A DNA stretch of 9,918 nt from Brevundimonas sp. UBA5866 (GCF_002432125.1 NZ_DJFS01000099.1:85761-95678); one strand, 5' to 3'; shown: positions 1 through 5,703, numbered from the stretch's first letter. Notes: a model not told the origin generated them from the letters alone. Translations and numbers: made by a program.

Positions 1-321
1 GGTCACGAGGCTGGCGGTCGCACCTTCGGCATCCTTGGGCGCGGCCTGAAGGGCGCGCTCGAGGCTGTCGGCCACGCCCAGCAGGTCCTTGGAAAAGCGC
101 TGGATCGCATAGGCGCGGGCGTCGTTCAGCTGGGTCTCGGCGCGGCGCTTGGTGTTCTCGGCCTCGGCGGCGGCACGCAGGGCGCGGTCGCGCCACTGGT
201 CACGTTCCTCGATCAGGGCGTCGAGCGCGGCCATGCCCGCATCCTCGGTGCCCTCGGCGTCGATACCGTCGTGGATGTCCTGCTCGAGTTGATCCCGGGT
301 CTCTTCGTTATTGTCCGTCAC
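1..321 (-). CDS. grpE: Nucleotide exchange factor GrpE, N-terminal part (runs off the left edge)
   Basis: GrpE is the cytoplasmic nucleotide exchange factor that releases ADP from DnaK in the DnaK-DnaJ-GrpE chaperone cycle. Only the first 107 residues lie in the window. They show an acidic, poorly conserved head (about residues 1-32), then the long charged helix typical of GrpE, with the family core RAAAEAENTKRRAE near residues 45-58 and a following stretch ending in LLGVADSLERAL, which leads into the dimer region. I chose the GTG at 319-321 because it follows a purine-rich AGGA and reads the whole N-terminus; an in-frame ATG at 232-234 would remove 29 residues and is a weaker alternative. 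The start lies inside the 3' end of hrcA (14-base overlap, different frame), so translation is probably coupled to hrcA. The hrcA-grpE pairing is common in alphaproteobacteria. Confidence 0.93.
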   Translation of the reverse strand, partial: MTDNNEETRDQLEQDIHDGIDAEGTEDAGMAALDALIEERDQWRDRALRAAAEAENTKRRAETQLNDARAYAIQRFSKDLLGVADSLERALQAAPKDAEGATASLVT

Positions 322-1402
322 GTTCCTGTCCGTCCAGAATACGGCCCAGCACCCGGGCGGTATAATCCACCAGCGGGATGACACGGGCATAGTTCAGTCT
401 TGCGGGTCCTATCACGCCGATGGCGCCAAGGACACGTTGTCTGCCTGACATATAGGGTGCCGCGATGACTGCGGAACCCGATAATGAAAATAGTCTTGTT
501 TCCGCGCCGATATAGATGCGTACACCCTGCGCGGCACCGACGTCGTCCAGAAGGCCGATCAGCTGTTCCTTCTGCTCCATGTCGTCGAACAGCACGCGCA
601 CGCGGTCCAGATCCTCGGCGGCGCTGGCATCCTGCAACAGGTTGCCGCGTCCGCGCACGATCAGGCTGCGGTCACGCTCCCCCTGCCCCGTCCATGCGGC
701 CAGTCCCTGTTCGACCAGACGGGCGGCGGCCTCGTCCAGCTCGCGCTTGGCGACCTCAAGTTCGGCCTGCATTTCCTGACGGGCATCCGACAGGGCACGG
801 CCCCGCAGCCGCTGGCTGAGGAAGTTGGACGCCTCCTGAAGCGTGGCGGGGGTGACGCCCGCACTAAGGTTCATGATGCGGTTCTCGACCGTGCCGTCAT
901 CGGCCACCAGCACGGCCAGCGCCTGATCCACGCCCAGTTTGACAAACTCGACATGGCGCACGCCCGCATCGCTGACAGGACTGGCGACAATGCCCGCGCC
1001 GCCCGCAAGGCCGGACAACAGGGCCGAGGCCGCCTCCAGCGCCTCTTCGACATTGGCCCCACACCCGCCCGCGCCCATACCGCCCAGACGGGCGTCGATC
1101 TCGCGGCGCTCCTCCTGTCCGAGGTCCCCGACCTCCAGCAGGCCGTCCACGAACAGACGCAGGCCCGCATGGGTCGGAGCCCTGCCCGCCGAGGTGTGCG
1201 GCGACAGGAGCAGACCCGCTGCCGTCAGCTGCTGCATGGTGTTGCGGATGGAGGCCGAGGACAGCTGCACCCCACCCTTCTGGATGGTGTGCGAGCCGAC
1301 CGGCTCTCCGGTTTCAAGATAGGTCTCGACCACACGGCGGAAAATATCGCGTGCGCGGCTGTCCAGTGTCGCGAGACCCGGCGAGGGATGAAGCAGGCTC
1401 AT
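308..1402 (-). CDS. hrcA: Heat-inducible transcription repressor HrcA
   Basis: HrcA is the repressor that binds the CIRCE operator of chaperonin operons and depends on GroEL for its active fold. The 364-residue product is close to the usual family length. The N-terminal winged-helix domain (about residues 10-90) carries the hallmark motifs GEPVGS (32-37), SSASIRNTM (48-56, recognition region) and HTSAGRAPT (69-77, wing). The middle is the GAF-like dimerisation region, and the C-terminus has the conserved GVIGPARLNYARVIPLVDYT block near 329-348. The ATG at 1400-1402 has only a weak upstream AAGG, about ten bases away. It is first in an operon with grpE, overlapping it by 14 bases, and divergent from rph. 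I found no CIRCE sequence (TTAGCACTC-N9-GAGTGCTAA) upstream, so direct autoregulation through a canonical site is not supported here. Confidence 0.97.
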   Translation of the reverse strand: MSLLHPSPGLATLDSRARDIFRRVVETYLETGEPVGSHTIQKGGVQLSSASIRNTMQQLTAAGLLLSPHTSAGRAPTHAGLRLFVDGLLEVGDLGQEERREIDARLGGMGAGGCGANVEEALEAASALLSGLAGGAGIVASPVSDAGVRHVEFVKLGVDQALAVLVADDGTVENRIMNLSAGVTPATLQEASNFLSQRLRGRALSDARQEMQAELEVAKRELDEAAARLVEQGLAAWTGQGERDRSLIVRGRGNLLQDASAAEDLDRVRVLFDDMEQKEQLIGLLDDVGAAQGVRIYIGAETRLFSLSGSAVIAAPYMSGRQRVLGAIGVIGPARLNYARVIPLVDYTARVLGRILDGQERDGQ

Positions 1403-1450
1403 CGTCTGGTGACCTTGAAAACTCTCGCCGCACGCATGGACGCGCGGCGT

Positions 1451-1494
1451 CTTATTCAGGATAAGCAGTCAACTGCGCCGTGCAAGTCACGGCG
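1451..1494. repeat. Two short inverted repeats in the hrcA/rph divergent spacer
   Basis: CTTAT-TCAGG-ATAAG (1451-1465, perfect 5-bp arms) covers the putative hrcA -10 box. CGCCGTG-CAAGT-CACGGCG (1476-1494, perfect 7-bp arms, 5-base loop) covers the putative -35 box. The second also lies 24 bases upstream of the rph ATG, so it could act in the rph leader RNA instead. Either could be an operator or a hairpin, or chance; neither resembles CIRCE. Confidence 0.35.
1458..1485 (-). promoter_or_regulatory. Possible housekeeping promoter of hrcA-grpE
   Basis: On the minus strand TTGCAC (1480-1485) is followed after 16 bases by TATCCT (1458-1463), a reasonable match to a vegetative -35/-10 pair. It would give a leader of about 50 bases before the hrcA start. 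Both boxes coincide with short inverted repeats (next entry). This is pattern matching only; no transcript start is known. Confidence 0.3.
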
Positions 1495-1507
1495 ACCCCA
1501 CTTTCCC

Positions 1508-1511
1508 GAGG
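1508..1511 (+). promoter_or_regulatory. Ribosome binding site that sets the rph start
   Basis: GAGG lies seven bases before the ATG at 1519. An earlier in-frame ATG at 1480 would add 13 residues that do not look like RNase PH and has no comparable purine block, so 1519 is preferred. The resulting N-terminus (MRPSERTPDQMR) matches the family's usual beginning. Confidence 0.7.
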
Positions 1512-1518
1512 TATTGCC

Positions 1519-2238
1519 ATGCGTCCATCCGAGCGCACCCCCGATCAAATGCGCGCCGTCACCATCGAGACGGGCGTCACCCGCTATGCCGAAGGCTCGT
1601 GCATGGTCAGCTTTGGCCACACCAAGGTGCTGGTCACCGCCTCGGTCGAGGAAAAGGTGCCGGGCTGGATGCGTAACACCGGCAAGGGCTGGGTGACGGC
1701 CGAGTACGGCATGCTGCCGCGCGCCACTCACACCCGTGGCCGCCGTGAAGCCGCCGCGGGCAAGCAGTCGGGCCGCACGCAGGAAATCCAGCGCCTGATC
1801 GGCCGCTCGCTGCGCGCCGTGGTCGATCTAGAAGCTCTGGGCGAGCGTCAGGTGGTCGTGGACTGCGACGTCATTCAGGCCGATGGCGGCACCCGCACCG
1901 CCTCCATCACCGGCGCATGCGTGGCCATGGCCATCGCCTTCAAGAAGATGGTCGAGGCCGGTACCCTGACCAAGAGCCCGATCCTTGATCAGGTCGCCGC
2001 TGTCTCGTGCGGCATCTTTAACGACGTGGCGGTTCTCGACCTCGACTACGACGAGGATTCCACCGCCGAGGCCGACAGCAACTATGTCCTGACCGGCGAC
2101 GGCAACATCGTCGAAATCCAGGCCACCGGCGAAAAGCGCGGCTTCAGCCGTGCCGAGTTCGACCAGCTGTTCGCCCTCGCCGAAAAGGGCTGCACCGAAC
2201 TGTTCGCCATCCAGAAGGCCGCCGTCGACGCCGCCTAA
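1519..2238 (+). CDS. rph: Ribonuclease PH
   Basis: RNase PH is a hexameric, phosphate-dependent 3'-5' exoribonuclease that trims the 3' trailers of tRNA precursors. The product has 239 residues, the normal length. It shows the characteristic start MRPSERTPDQMR, the VPGWMRNTGKGWVTAEYGMLP block (about 47-67), the Arg-rich THTRGRREAAAGKQSGRTQE segment (70-89), the phosphate-binding GGTRTAS (123-129) and the acidic active-site stretch DLDYDED (174-180). It is divergent from hrcA, an order common in alphaproteobacteria. In many relatives rph is followed by rdgB and hemW; here it is followed by a small lipoprotein gene instead. Its TAA stop is framed by CCGCC and GGCGG, a small hairpin. Identification is secure. 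Confidence 0.98.
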   Translation: MRPSERTPDQMRAVTIETGVTRYAEGSCMVSFGHTKVLVTASVEEKVPGWMRNTGKGWVTAEYGMLPRATHTRGRREAAAGKQSGRTQEIQRLIGRSLRAVVDLEALGERQVVVDCDVIQADGGTRTASITGACVAMAIAFKKMVEAGTLTKSPILDQVAAVSCGIFNDVAVLDLDYDEDSTAEADSNYVLTGDGNIVEIQATGEKRGFSRAEFDQLFALAEKGCTELFAIQKAAVDAA

Positions 2239-2243
2239 GGCGG
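2231..2243 (+). repeat. Inverted repeat bracketing the rph stop codon
   Basis: CCGCC-TAA-GGCGG is a perfect 5-bp inverted repeat with the rph TAA stop as its loop. It has no T-run after it, so it is not a convincing terminator. It may mark a small 3' hairpin or be chance in GC-rich DNA. Confidence 0.35.
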
Positions 2244-2258
2244 AACTGGCGATACGGC

Positions 2259-2294
2259 TGGGGCTTATCTTTCTGAACAAGGAAGGAAGCCCCA
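2259..2294 (+). promoter_or_regulatory. Hairpin enclosing the ribosome binding site of the lipoprotein gene
   Basis: TGGGGCTT (2259-2266) pairs perfectly with AAGCCCCA (2287-2294), whose last A is the first base of the ATG. Inside, CTTTC (2269-2273) can pair with GGAAG (2281-2285) with one G-U pair, leaving the 7-base loop TGAACAA. The strong Shine-Dalgarno GGAAGGAAG (2281-2289) is thus held in the stem. In RNA this would restrict ribosome access unless opened by ribosomes leaving rph, by temperature or by a factor. The base pairing is seen in the sequence; the regulatory role is inference. Confidence 0.5.
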
Positions 2295-2674
2295 TGCCCC
2301 GCCAAGCCATCGCCCTTGTGTCGACGAGCCTGTTCGCGCTGATACTCAGTGCCTGCGACGCCCACCCGTCTGACCCCGTCCCTACCCCTGAAGTCCCACC
2401 GACAACGCCCGCCGCCGCCGCCGTCGAAACGACAGCCGCCATCCAGTCCGGCAGTTTGTCGCCGCAGGGACAGCCACTCAAAAAACCGGTCACCTGTCGC
2501 GAAGAGATCGGAGACGATGCGGCGCAGGCGCTGGTGCGTCGCTGCATTGCCGTAAGCCCTGCGACACGACCGCCGTGCAACGTCGCCAATCCCTGCCAGA
2601 TGATCGAAGACGAGATCAAACGCGGCTGCGACTTCTTCGGCCCCAACGAAAAACCCGCCGAGTGCACGAGCTAA
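2294..2674 (+). CDS. Small cysteine-rich lipoprotein, function unknown
   Basis: The 126-residue product starts with a lipoprotein signal: positively charged MPRQ, a hydrophobic stretch, then the lipobox L18-S-A-C21. After lipidation of C21 comes a Pro/Ala/Thr-rich spacer (about 25-50) of the kind that tethers a domain away from the membrane, then a compact C-terminal domain with six cysteines (68, 84, 95, 101, 112, 124), an even number that would allow three disulfides in the periplasm. The wording around VSPATRPPCNVANPC (87-101) is vaguely familiar from uncharacterised proteobacterial proteins, but I cannot name a family. The ATG at 2294 is chosen because GGAAGGAAG lies just upstream and the lipobox then sits at the right distance; a longer frame from 2150 overlaps rph and has no signal. 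It follows rph by 55 bases and may be cotranscribed with it. Confidence 0.85.
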   Translation: MPRQAIALVSTSLFALILSACDAHPSDPVPTPEVPPTTPAAAAVETTAAIQSGSLSPQGQPLKKPVTCREEIGDDAAQALVRRCIAVSPATRPPCNVANPCQMIEDEIKRGCDFFGPNEKPAECTS

Positions 2675-2766
2675 AATGCGCTCAAGTCGCGAGTGACCGT
2701 GTCACAAACGTAGCGCACTAGAAATACGCTCAAGAAGTGAGCGACCGCGTCGCGAACGTAGCGCCC
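2674..2766. repeat. Two 48-base tandem units with a covarying hairpin
   Basis: Unit 1 (2674-2721) begins on the last base of the lipoprotein stop codon; unit 2 (2722-2766) repeats it with a 48-base period. Over 45 aligned bases, 36 are identical. Each unit has nested pairing. In unit 1 an outer GCGCT (2678-2682) faces AGCGC (2712-2716), and an inner GTGAC-CGT-GTCAC spans 2693-2705. In unit 2 an outer ACGCT (2726-2730) faces AGCGC (2760-2764) with four good pairs, and an inner GCGAC-CGC-GTCGC spans 2741-2753. The inner T-A pair of unit 1 is C-G in unit 2, so the stem is preserved. The identity is unknown; a REP-like extragenic element or a structured 3' RNA is possible. Confidence 0.7.
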
Positions 2767-2790
2767 GACAGAAGGCCCCGCCTTCTGTCG
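2766..2790. repeat. Perfect 10-bp hairpin without U-tract
   Basis: CGACAGAAGG (2766-2775) and CCTTCTGTCG (2781-2790) are perfect inverse complements around the loop CCCCG. It starts on the last base of repeat unit 2 and precedes the pnp terminator. Neither side has a T-run, so a classic intrinsic terminator is unlikely. It may be the end of the repeat element, a 3'-protecting hairpin for the rightward transcript, or a weak terminator. Confidence 0.55.
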
Positions 2791-2796
2791 CACAAC

Positions 2797-2836
2797 AAAG
2801 AAAAAGCCCCGCTGGACGATGTCCAGCGGGGGCTTT
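2797..2836 (-). terminator. Intrinsic terminator of pnp, possibly bidirectional
   Basis: On the minus strand a 15-bp stem with one bulged base (2803-2836, loop of three bases) is followed by TTTTTCTTT (complement of 2797-2805), a textbook rho-independent terminator just after the pnp stop. Read rightward the same stem is followed only by CGCTTTG, so it could end the rph-lipoprotein transcript less efficiently. The gene ends converge here, which fits a shared terminator. Confidence 0.88.
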
Positions 2837-2857
2837 CGCTTTGTGACTTAAAAAGTC

Positions 2858-5086
2858 TTAGTCGCGGCGCGGACGACGACCGCCACGGTCGCCACCTTCA
2901 CGCTTCGGACGACCGCCGGTGTCTTCCGAAAGCGGCGGCTCGCCACGTTCGGCACGCTCGGCGTTGATCTTGTCGGTGATGTCCTCGCCGGTGGCTTGGT
3001 CAACAACCTTCATAGACAGCTTGGTCTTGCCGCGATCGTCGAAGCCCAGGAACTTGACCTTGACCTCTTGGCCTTCCGAAACGACGTCCGCCGGATTGGC
3101 GACGCGTTCCAGAGCCATCTGCGACACGTGGACCAGACCGTCACGAGCACCGAAGAAGTTCACGAAGGCACCGAAGTCGACAACCTTCACAACCTTACCG
3201 GTGTAGATGGTGCCCACTTCCGGCTCGGCAGCGATGGAGTTGATCCAGTCGCGGGCCGCGTCGATCTTTTCCTGCTCGTTGGCAGCGATCTTGATCGTGC
3301 CGTCGTCGGCGATGTCGATCTTGGCGCCGGTCTTTTCCACGATCTCGCGGATGACCTTGCCGCCCGAACCGATGACTTCGCGGATCTTGTCGACAGCGAT
3401 CTTGATCGACTCGATCTTCGGAGCGAACTCGCCCAGCTCGGTACGCGGAGCGTCCATAGCCTTCGACATTTCGCCGAGGATGTGGCTGCGGCCGGCGTGA
3501 GCCTGAGCCAGAGCCTGCTTCATGATCTCCTCGGTGATGCCCGGGACCTTGATGTCCATCTGCAGCGAGGTGATGCCTTCCGAGGTACCGGCGACTTTGA
3601 AGTCCATGTCGCCGAGGTGATCTTCGTCACCCAGAATGTCCGACAGGATGGCGAACTCGCCCGACGGCTCTAGGATCAGACCCATGGCGATACCCGACAC
3701 CGGACGGATCAGCGGAACGCCCGCGTCCATCAGGGCCAGCGACGAACCGCAGACGGTAGCCATCGAGGACGAGCCGTTCGACTCGGTGATCTCCGACACC
3801 AGACGGATGGTGTACGGGAAGTCTTCCTTCGACGGCAGCATCGGACGGATGGCGCGCCATGCCAGCTTGCCGTGACCGATTTCGCGGCGACCCGGCGAGC
3901 CCATGCGGCCAGCTTCACCGACCGAGTACGGCGGGAAGTTGTAGTGCAGCAGGAAGTTTTCTTTGTAGGTGCCGGTCAGGCTGTCGATGTACTGCTCGTC
4001 TTCGCCGGTGCCGAGGGTGGCAACGACCAGAGCCTGGGTTTCACCGCGGGTGAACAGGGCCGAACCGTGGGTGCGCGGCAGGACGCCGACTTCCGACACG
4101 ATGGCGCGGACCTTGTCGAGTGCTCGACCGTCAACGCGGTGGGCGTTTTCGATGATGTCGCGGCGCAGGACGTCGGCTTCGCATTCCTTGAAGGCGGCCG
4201 AGAATTTCGACGGATCAACGCCGTCCGGATTCTCGTCGGTCTTCACCAGGGCTTCGGCAGCCTTCTTCTTGGCTTCCTCGACGCCGGTGCGGCGCTCGTA
4301 CTTGCCCGGATGCTTGTAGGCAGCCTTGATGTCTTCGCCGACCAGTTTCTTGATCGAGGCGACGACGTCCGAGTGGTCCTCGGCTTGGAAGTCGAACGGC
4401 TCCTTGGCGGCGTGCTCGGCCAGATCGATGATGGCGTCGATGACCGGCTGCATGCCCTTGTGGGCAAACATCAGGGCTTCGAGCATCTTCTCTTCCGAAA
4501 GCTCCTTGGCTTCGGATTCGACCATCATCAGGGCGTCAGCCGTACCGGCGACGACCAGATCCAGAGCCGACTCTTCCATCTGGGCGATGGTCGGGTTCAG
4601 CACCAGCTCGCCGTCGATCATGCCGACGCGGGCACCACCGATCGGGCCCATGAACGGCACGCCCGAGATGGTCAGGGCAGCCGAAGCGGCCACCATCGAC
4701 AGGATGTCCGGATCGTTTTCCAGATCGTGCTGCAGGACGGTGACGATGACTTGCGTCTCGTTCTTGAAGCCCTTGACGAACAGCGGGCGGATCGGACGGT
4801 CGATCAGACGCGAAACCAGCGTCTCCTTCTCGGTCGGACGGCCTTCACGCTTGAAGTAGCCACCCGGGATCTTGCCGGCTGCGAAAGTCTTTTCCTGGTA
4901 GTTCACGGTCAGCGGGAAGAAGTCCATTCCCGGCTTCGGTGCGCGACCGTAGACGACGGTCGCCAGAACCACGGTCTCACCGTAGGTGGCCAGCACGGCG
5001 CCGTCAGCCTGACGGGCGATGCGACCGGTTTCCAGCGTCAGCGGGCGACCCGCCCACTCGATCGTCTTGCGTTTGATATCGAACAT
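2858..5086 (-). CDS. pnp: Polyribonucleotide nucleotidyltransferase (PNPase)
   Basis: PNPase is a trimeric phosphate-dependent 3'-5' exoribonuclease and degradosome component that can also add 3' tails. The 742-residue product is somewhat longer than the usual 700-715. Domains in order: first RNase PH domain (about 10-145), helical linker (about 150-310), second RNase PH domain (about 320-545) with FTRGETQ (345-351) and the active-site block SDILGDEDHLGDMDF, whose D487 and D493 match the known catalytic aspartates. Next is a KH domain with the GSGG loop at 573-576, then an S1 domain (about 622-693). After S1 comes an Arg/Gly/Asp-rich tail (about 700-742, ending GGRRPRRD), probably disordered and RNA-binding. 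The ATG at 5084-5086 follows AAAGAAGAAAA. It is the last gene of the minus-strand cluster, 258 bases after rpsO, and ends at a strong terminator. Confidence 0.98.
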   Translation of the reverse strand: MFDIKRKTIEWAGRPLTLETGRIARQADGAVLATYGETVVLATVVYGRAPKPGMDFFPLTVNYQEKTFAAGKIPGGYFKREGRPTEKETLVSRLIDRPIRPLFVKGFKNETQVIVTVLQHDLENDPDILSMVAASAALTISGVPFMGPIGGARVGMIDGELVLNPTIAQMEESALDLVVAGTADALMMVESEAKELSEEKMLEALMFAHKGMQPVIDAIIDLAEHAAKEPFDFQAEDHSDVVASIKKLVGEDIKAAYKHPGKYERRTGVEEAKKKAAEALVKTDENPDGVDPSKFSAAFKECEADVLRRDIIENAHRVDGRALDKVRAIVSEVGVLPRTHGSALFTRGETQALVVATLGTGEDEQYIDSLTGTYKENFLLHYNFPPYSVGEAGRMGSPGRREIGHGKLAWRAIRPMLPSKEDFPYTIRLVSEITESNGSSSMATVCGSSLALMDAGVPLIRPVSGIAMGLILEPSGEFAILSDILGDEDHLGDMDFKVAGTSEGITSLQMDIKVPGITEEIMKQALAQAHAGRSHILGEMSKAMDAPRTELGEFAPKIESIKIAVDKIREVIGSGGKVIREIVEKTGAKIDIADDGTIKIAANEQEKIDAARDWINSIAAEPEVGTIYTGKVVKVVDFGAFVNFFGARDGLVHVSQMALERVANPADVVSEGQEVKVKFLGFDDRGKTKLSMKVVDQATGEDITDKINAERAERGEPPLSEDTGGRPKREGGDRGGRRPRRD

Positions 5087-5344
5087 TTTTCTTCTTTCGT
5101 CTCCCGCGGGCGTATTCCCGTCGGGGGTGTGCGGAGCGTCAGGTCGTTCAGTCCTTCAGTCCCCGATAACCTGGTGGCACCTTTGCCTCCAGATCGGTGA
5201 AGAGGACCATTTCTCGCGGCCCTCGCGTCGGTTGCGCCGTTGCATCCCACGGCGCCGGGAAACATGCATACTAGGTGCGGAACGAGGCGCGGACGTGACC
5301 GCCCGCGCCTCGTGGAAATTCATCCGATCCGCAACCGGGGCGCC
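5087..5344 (-). promoter_or_regulatory. rpsO-pnp spacer / pnp leader with hairpins and a possible 20-codon leader peptide
   Basis: This 258-base stretch has no convincing protein-coding gene. Just after rpsO it holds a GC-rich stem, ACGAGGCGCGG (5282-5292) with CCGCGCCTCGT (5303-5313), 11 perfect pairs around a 10-base loop and no T-run. Further on are GCGCCGT (5234-5240) pairing with ACGGCGC (5249-5255), and a tandem 8-mer TTCAGTCC x2 (5147-5162). A short minus-strand frame at 5148-5210 starts with ATG, runs 20 codons and has GAGGG nine bases upstream. In E. coli the equivalent leader forms an RNase III-cleaved hairpin through which PNPase represses its own synthesis; by analogy the 11-bp stem is the best candidate here, but that is inference. 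I saw no clear promoter. Confidence 0.45.
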
Positions 5345-5614
5345 TTAGCGACGCAGGCCCAGCTTGGCGATCAGCGCTTGGTAACGAGCGCTGTCCACCT
5401 TGTTCAGGTGGTCAAGAAGACGACGACGTTGCGAAACCAGCTTCAGCAGGCCGCGACGCGAGTGGTTGTCTTTCTTGTGGGTCTTGAAGTGCTCGGTCAG
5501 GTTGGCAATGCGCTCCGAGAGGATTGCAACTTGAACTTCAGCCGAACCGGTGTCGCCTTGCGAGCGAGCGTTTTCAGCAATGACTTCAGCTTTACGGGCA
5601 GCCGTAATCGACAT
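5345..5614 (-). CDS. rpsO: 30S ribosomal protein S15
   Basis: S15 is a primary 16S rRNA-binding protein of the small subunit platform, and in several bacteria it represses its own mRNA. The product has 89 residues, the exact usual length, and the usual blocks: GSAEVQVAILSERI near residues 23-36, then LTEHFKTHKKDNHSRRGLL (about 39-57), containing the rRNA-contacting H/D/S residues. It ends with KLVSQRRRLLDHL and LIAKLGLRR. The start follows AAGGA (complement of 5621-5625) at six bases. It lies between truB and pnp, the conserved order in many bacteria. Confidence 0.98.
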   Translation of the reverse strand: MSITAARKAEVIAENARSQGDTGSAEVQVAILSERIANLTEHFKTHKKDNHSRRGLLKLVSQRRRLLDHLNKVDSARYQALIAKLGLRR

Positions 5615-5703
5615 CGTATGTCCTTTCTTGCCCTATCGCTCGCCTCGCGGAGGCTCGCTGTATGAGGGCGCTAGACAACCTGAAAACGAGACAGGGTCTG
5701 TTC
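5615..5703 (-). promoter_or_regulatory. truB-rpsO spacer with two small stems
   Basis: In the 89 bases before rpsO, GCCTC-GCG-GAGGC (5642-5654) is a perfect 5-bp hairpin in what would be the rpsO leader, a possible but unproven S15 autoregulatory element. Just after the truB stop, GAGAACA and TGTCTC can pair with one bulge, followed by GTTTTC, a weak candidate for an attenuating terminator. I could not identify a persuasive promoter, so rpsO may be read through from truB. Confidence 0.3.

Noticed and set aside
1414..1440. CTTGAAA resembling a heat-shock sigma-32 -35 box facing rph
   Set aside because: No acceptable CCCCATNT-like -10 at the right distance; CGCATGG is a poor match, and heat control of rph would be unexpected.
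1828..2667. 279-codon leftward frame opposite rph and the lipoprotein
   Set aside because: Spans two real genes and their spacer on the other strand; Gly-rich shadow composition and no credible start signal.
2674..2790. Repeat region as a CRISPR array
   Set aside because: Only two diverged units in direct contact with no spacers, and no cas genes nearby.
3872..5200. Long rightward open frame (442 codons) opposite pnp
   Set aside because: It lies antisense to a complete, unmistakable pnp gene, and its protein has the low-complexity look of a frame kept open by third-position GC bias. No ribosome binding site or family motif.
5038..5265. 75-codon leftward frame across the pnp leader and pnp start
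   Set aside because: Overlaps the pnp start in another frame, has no ribosome binding site and no recognisable features.
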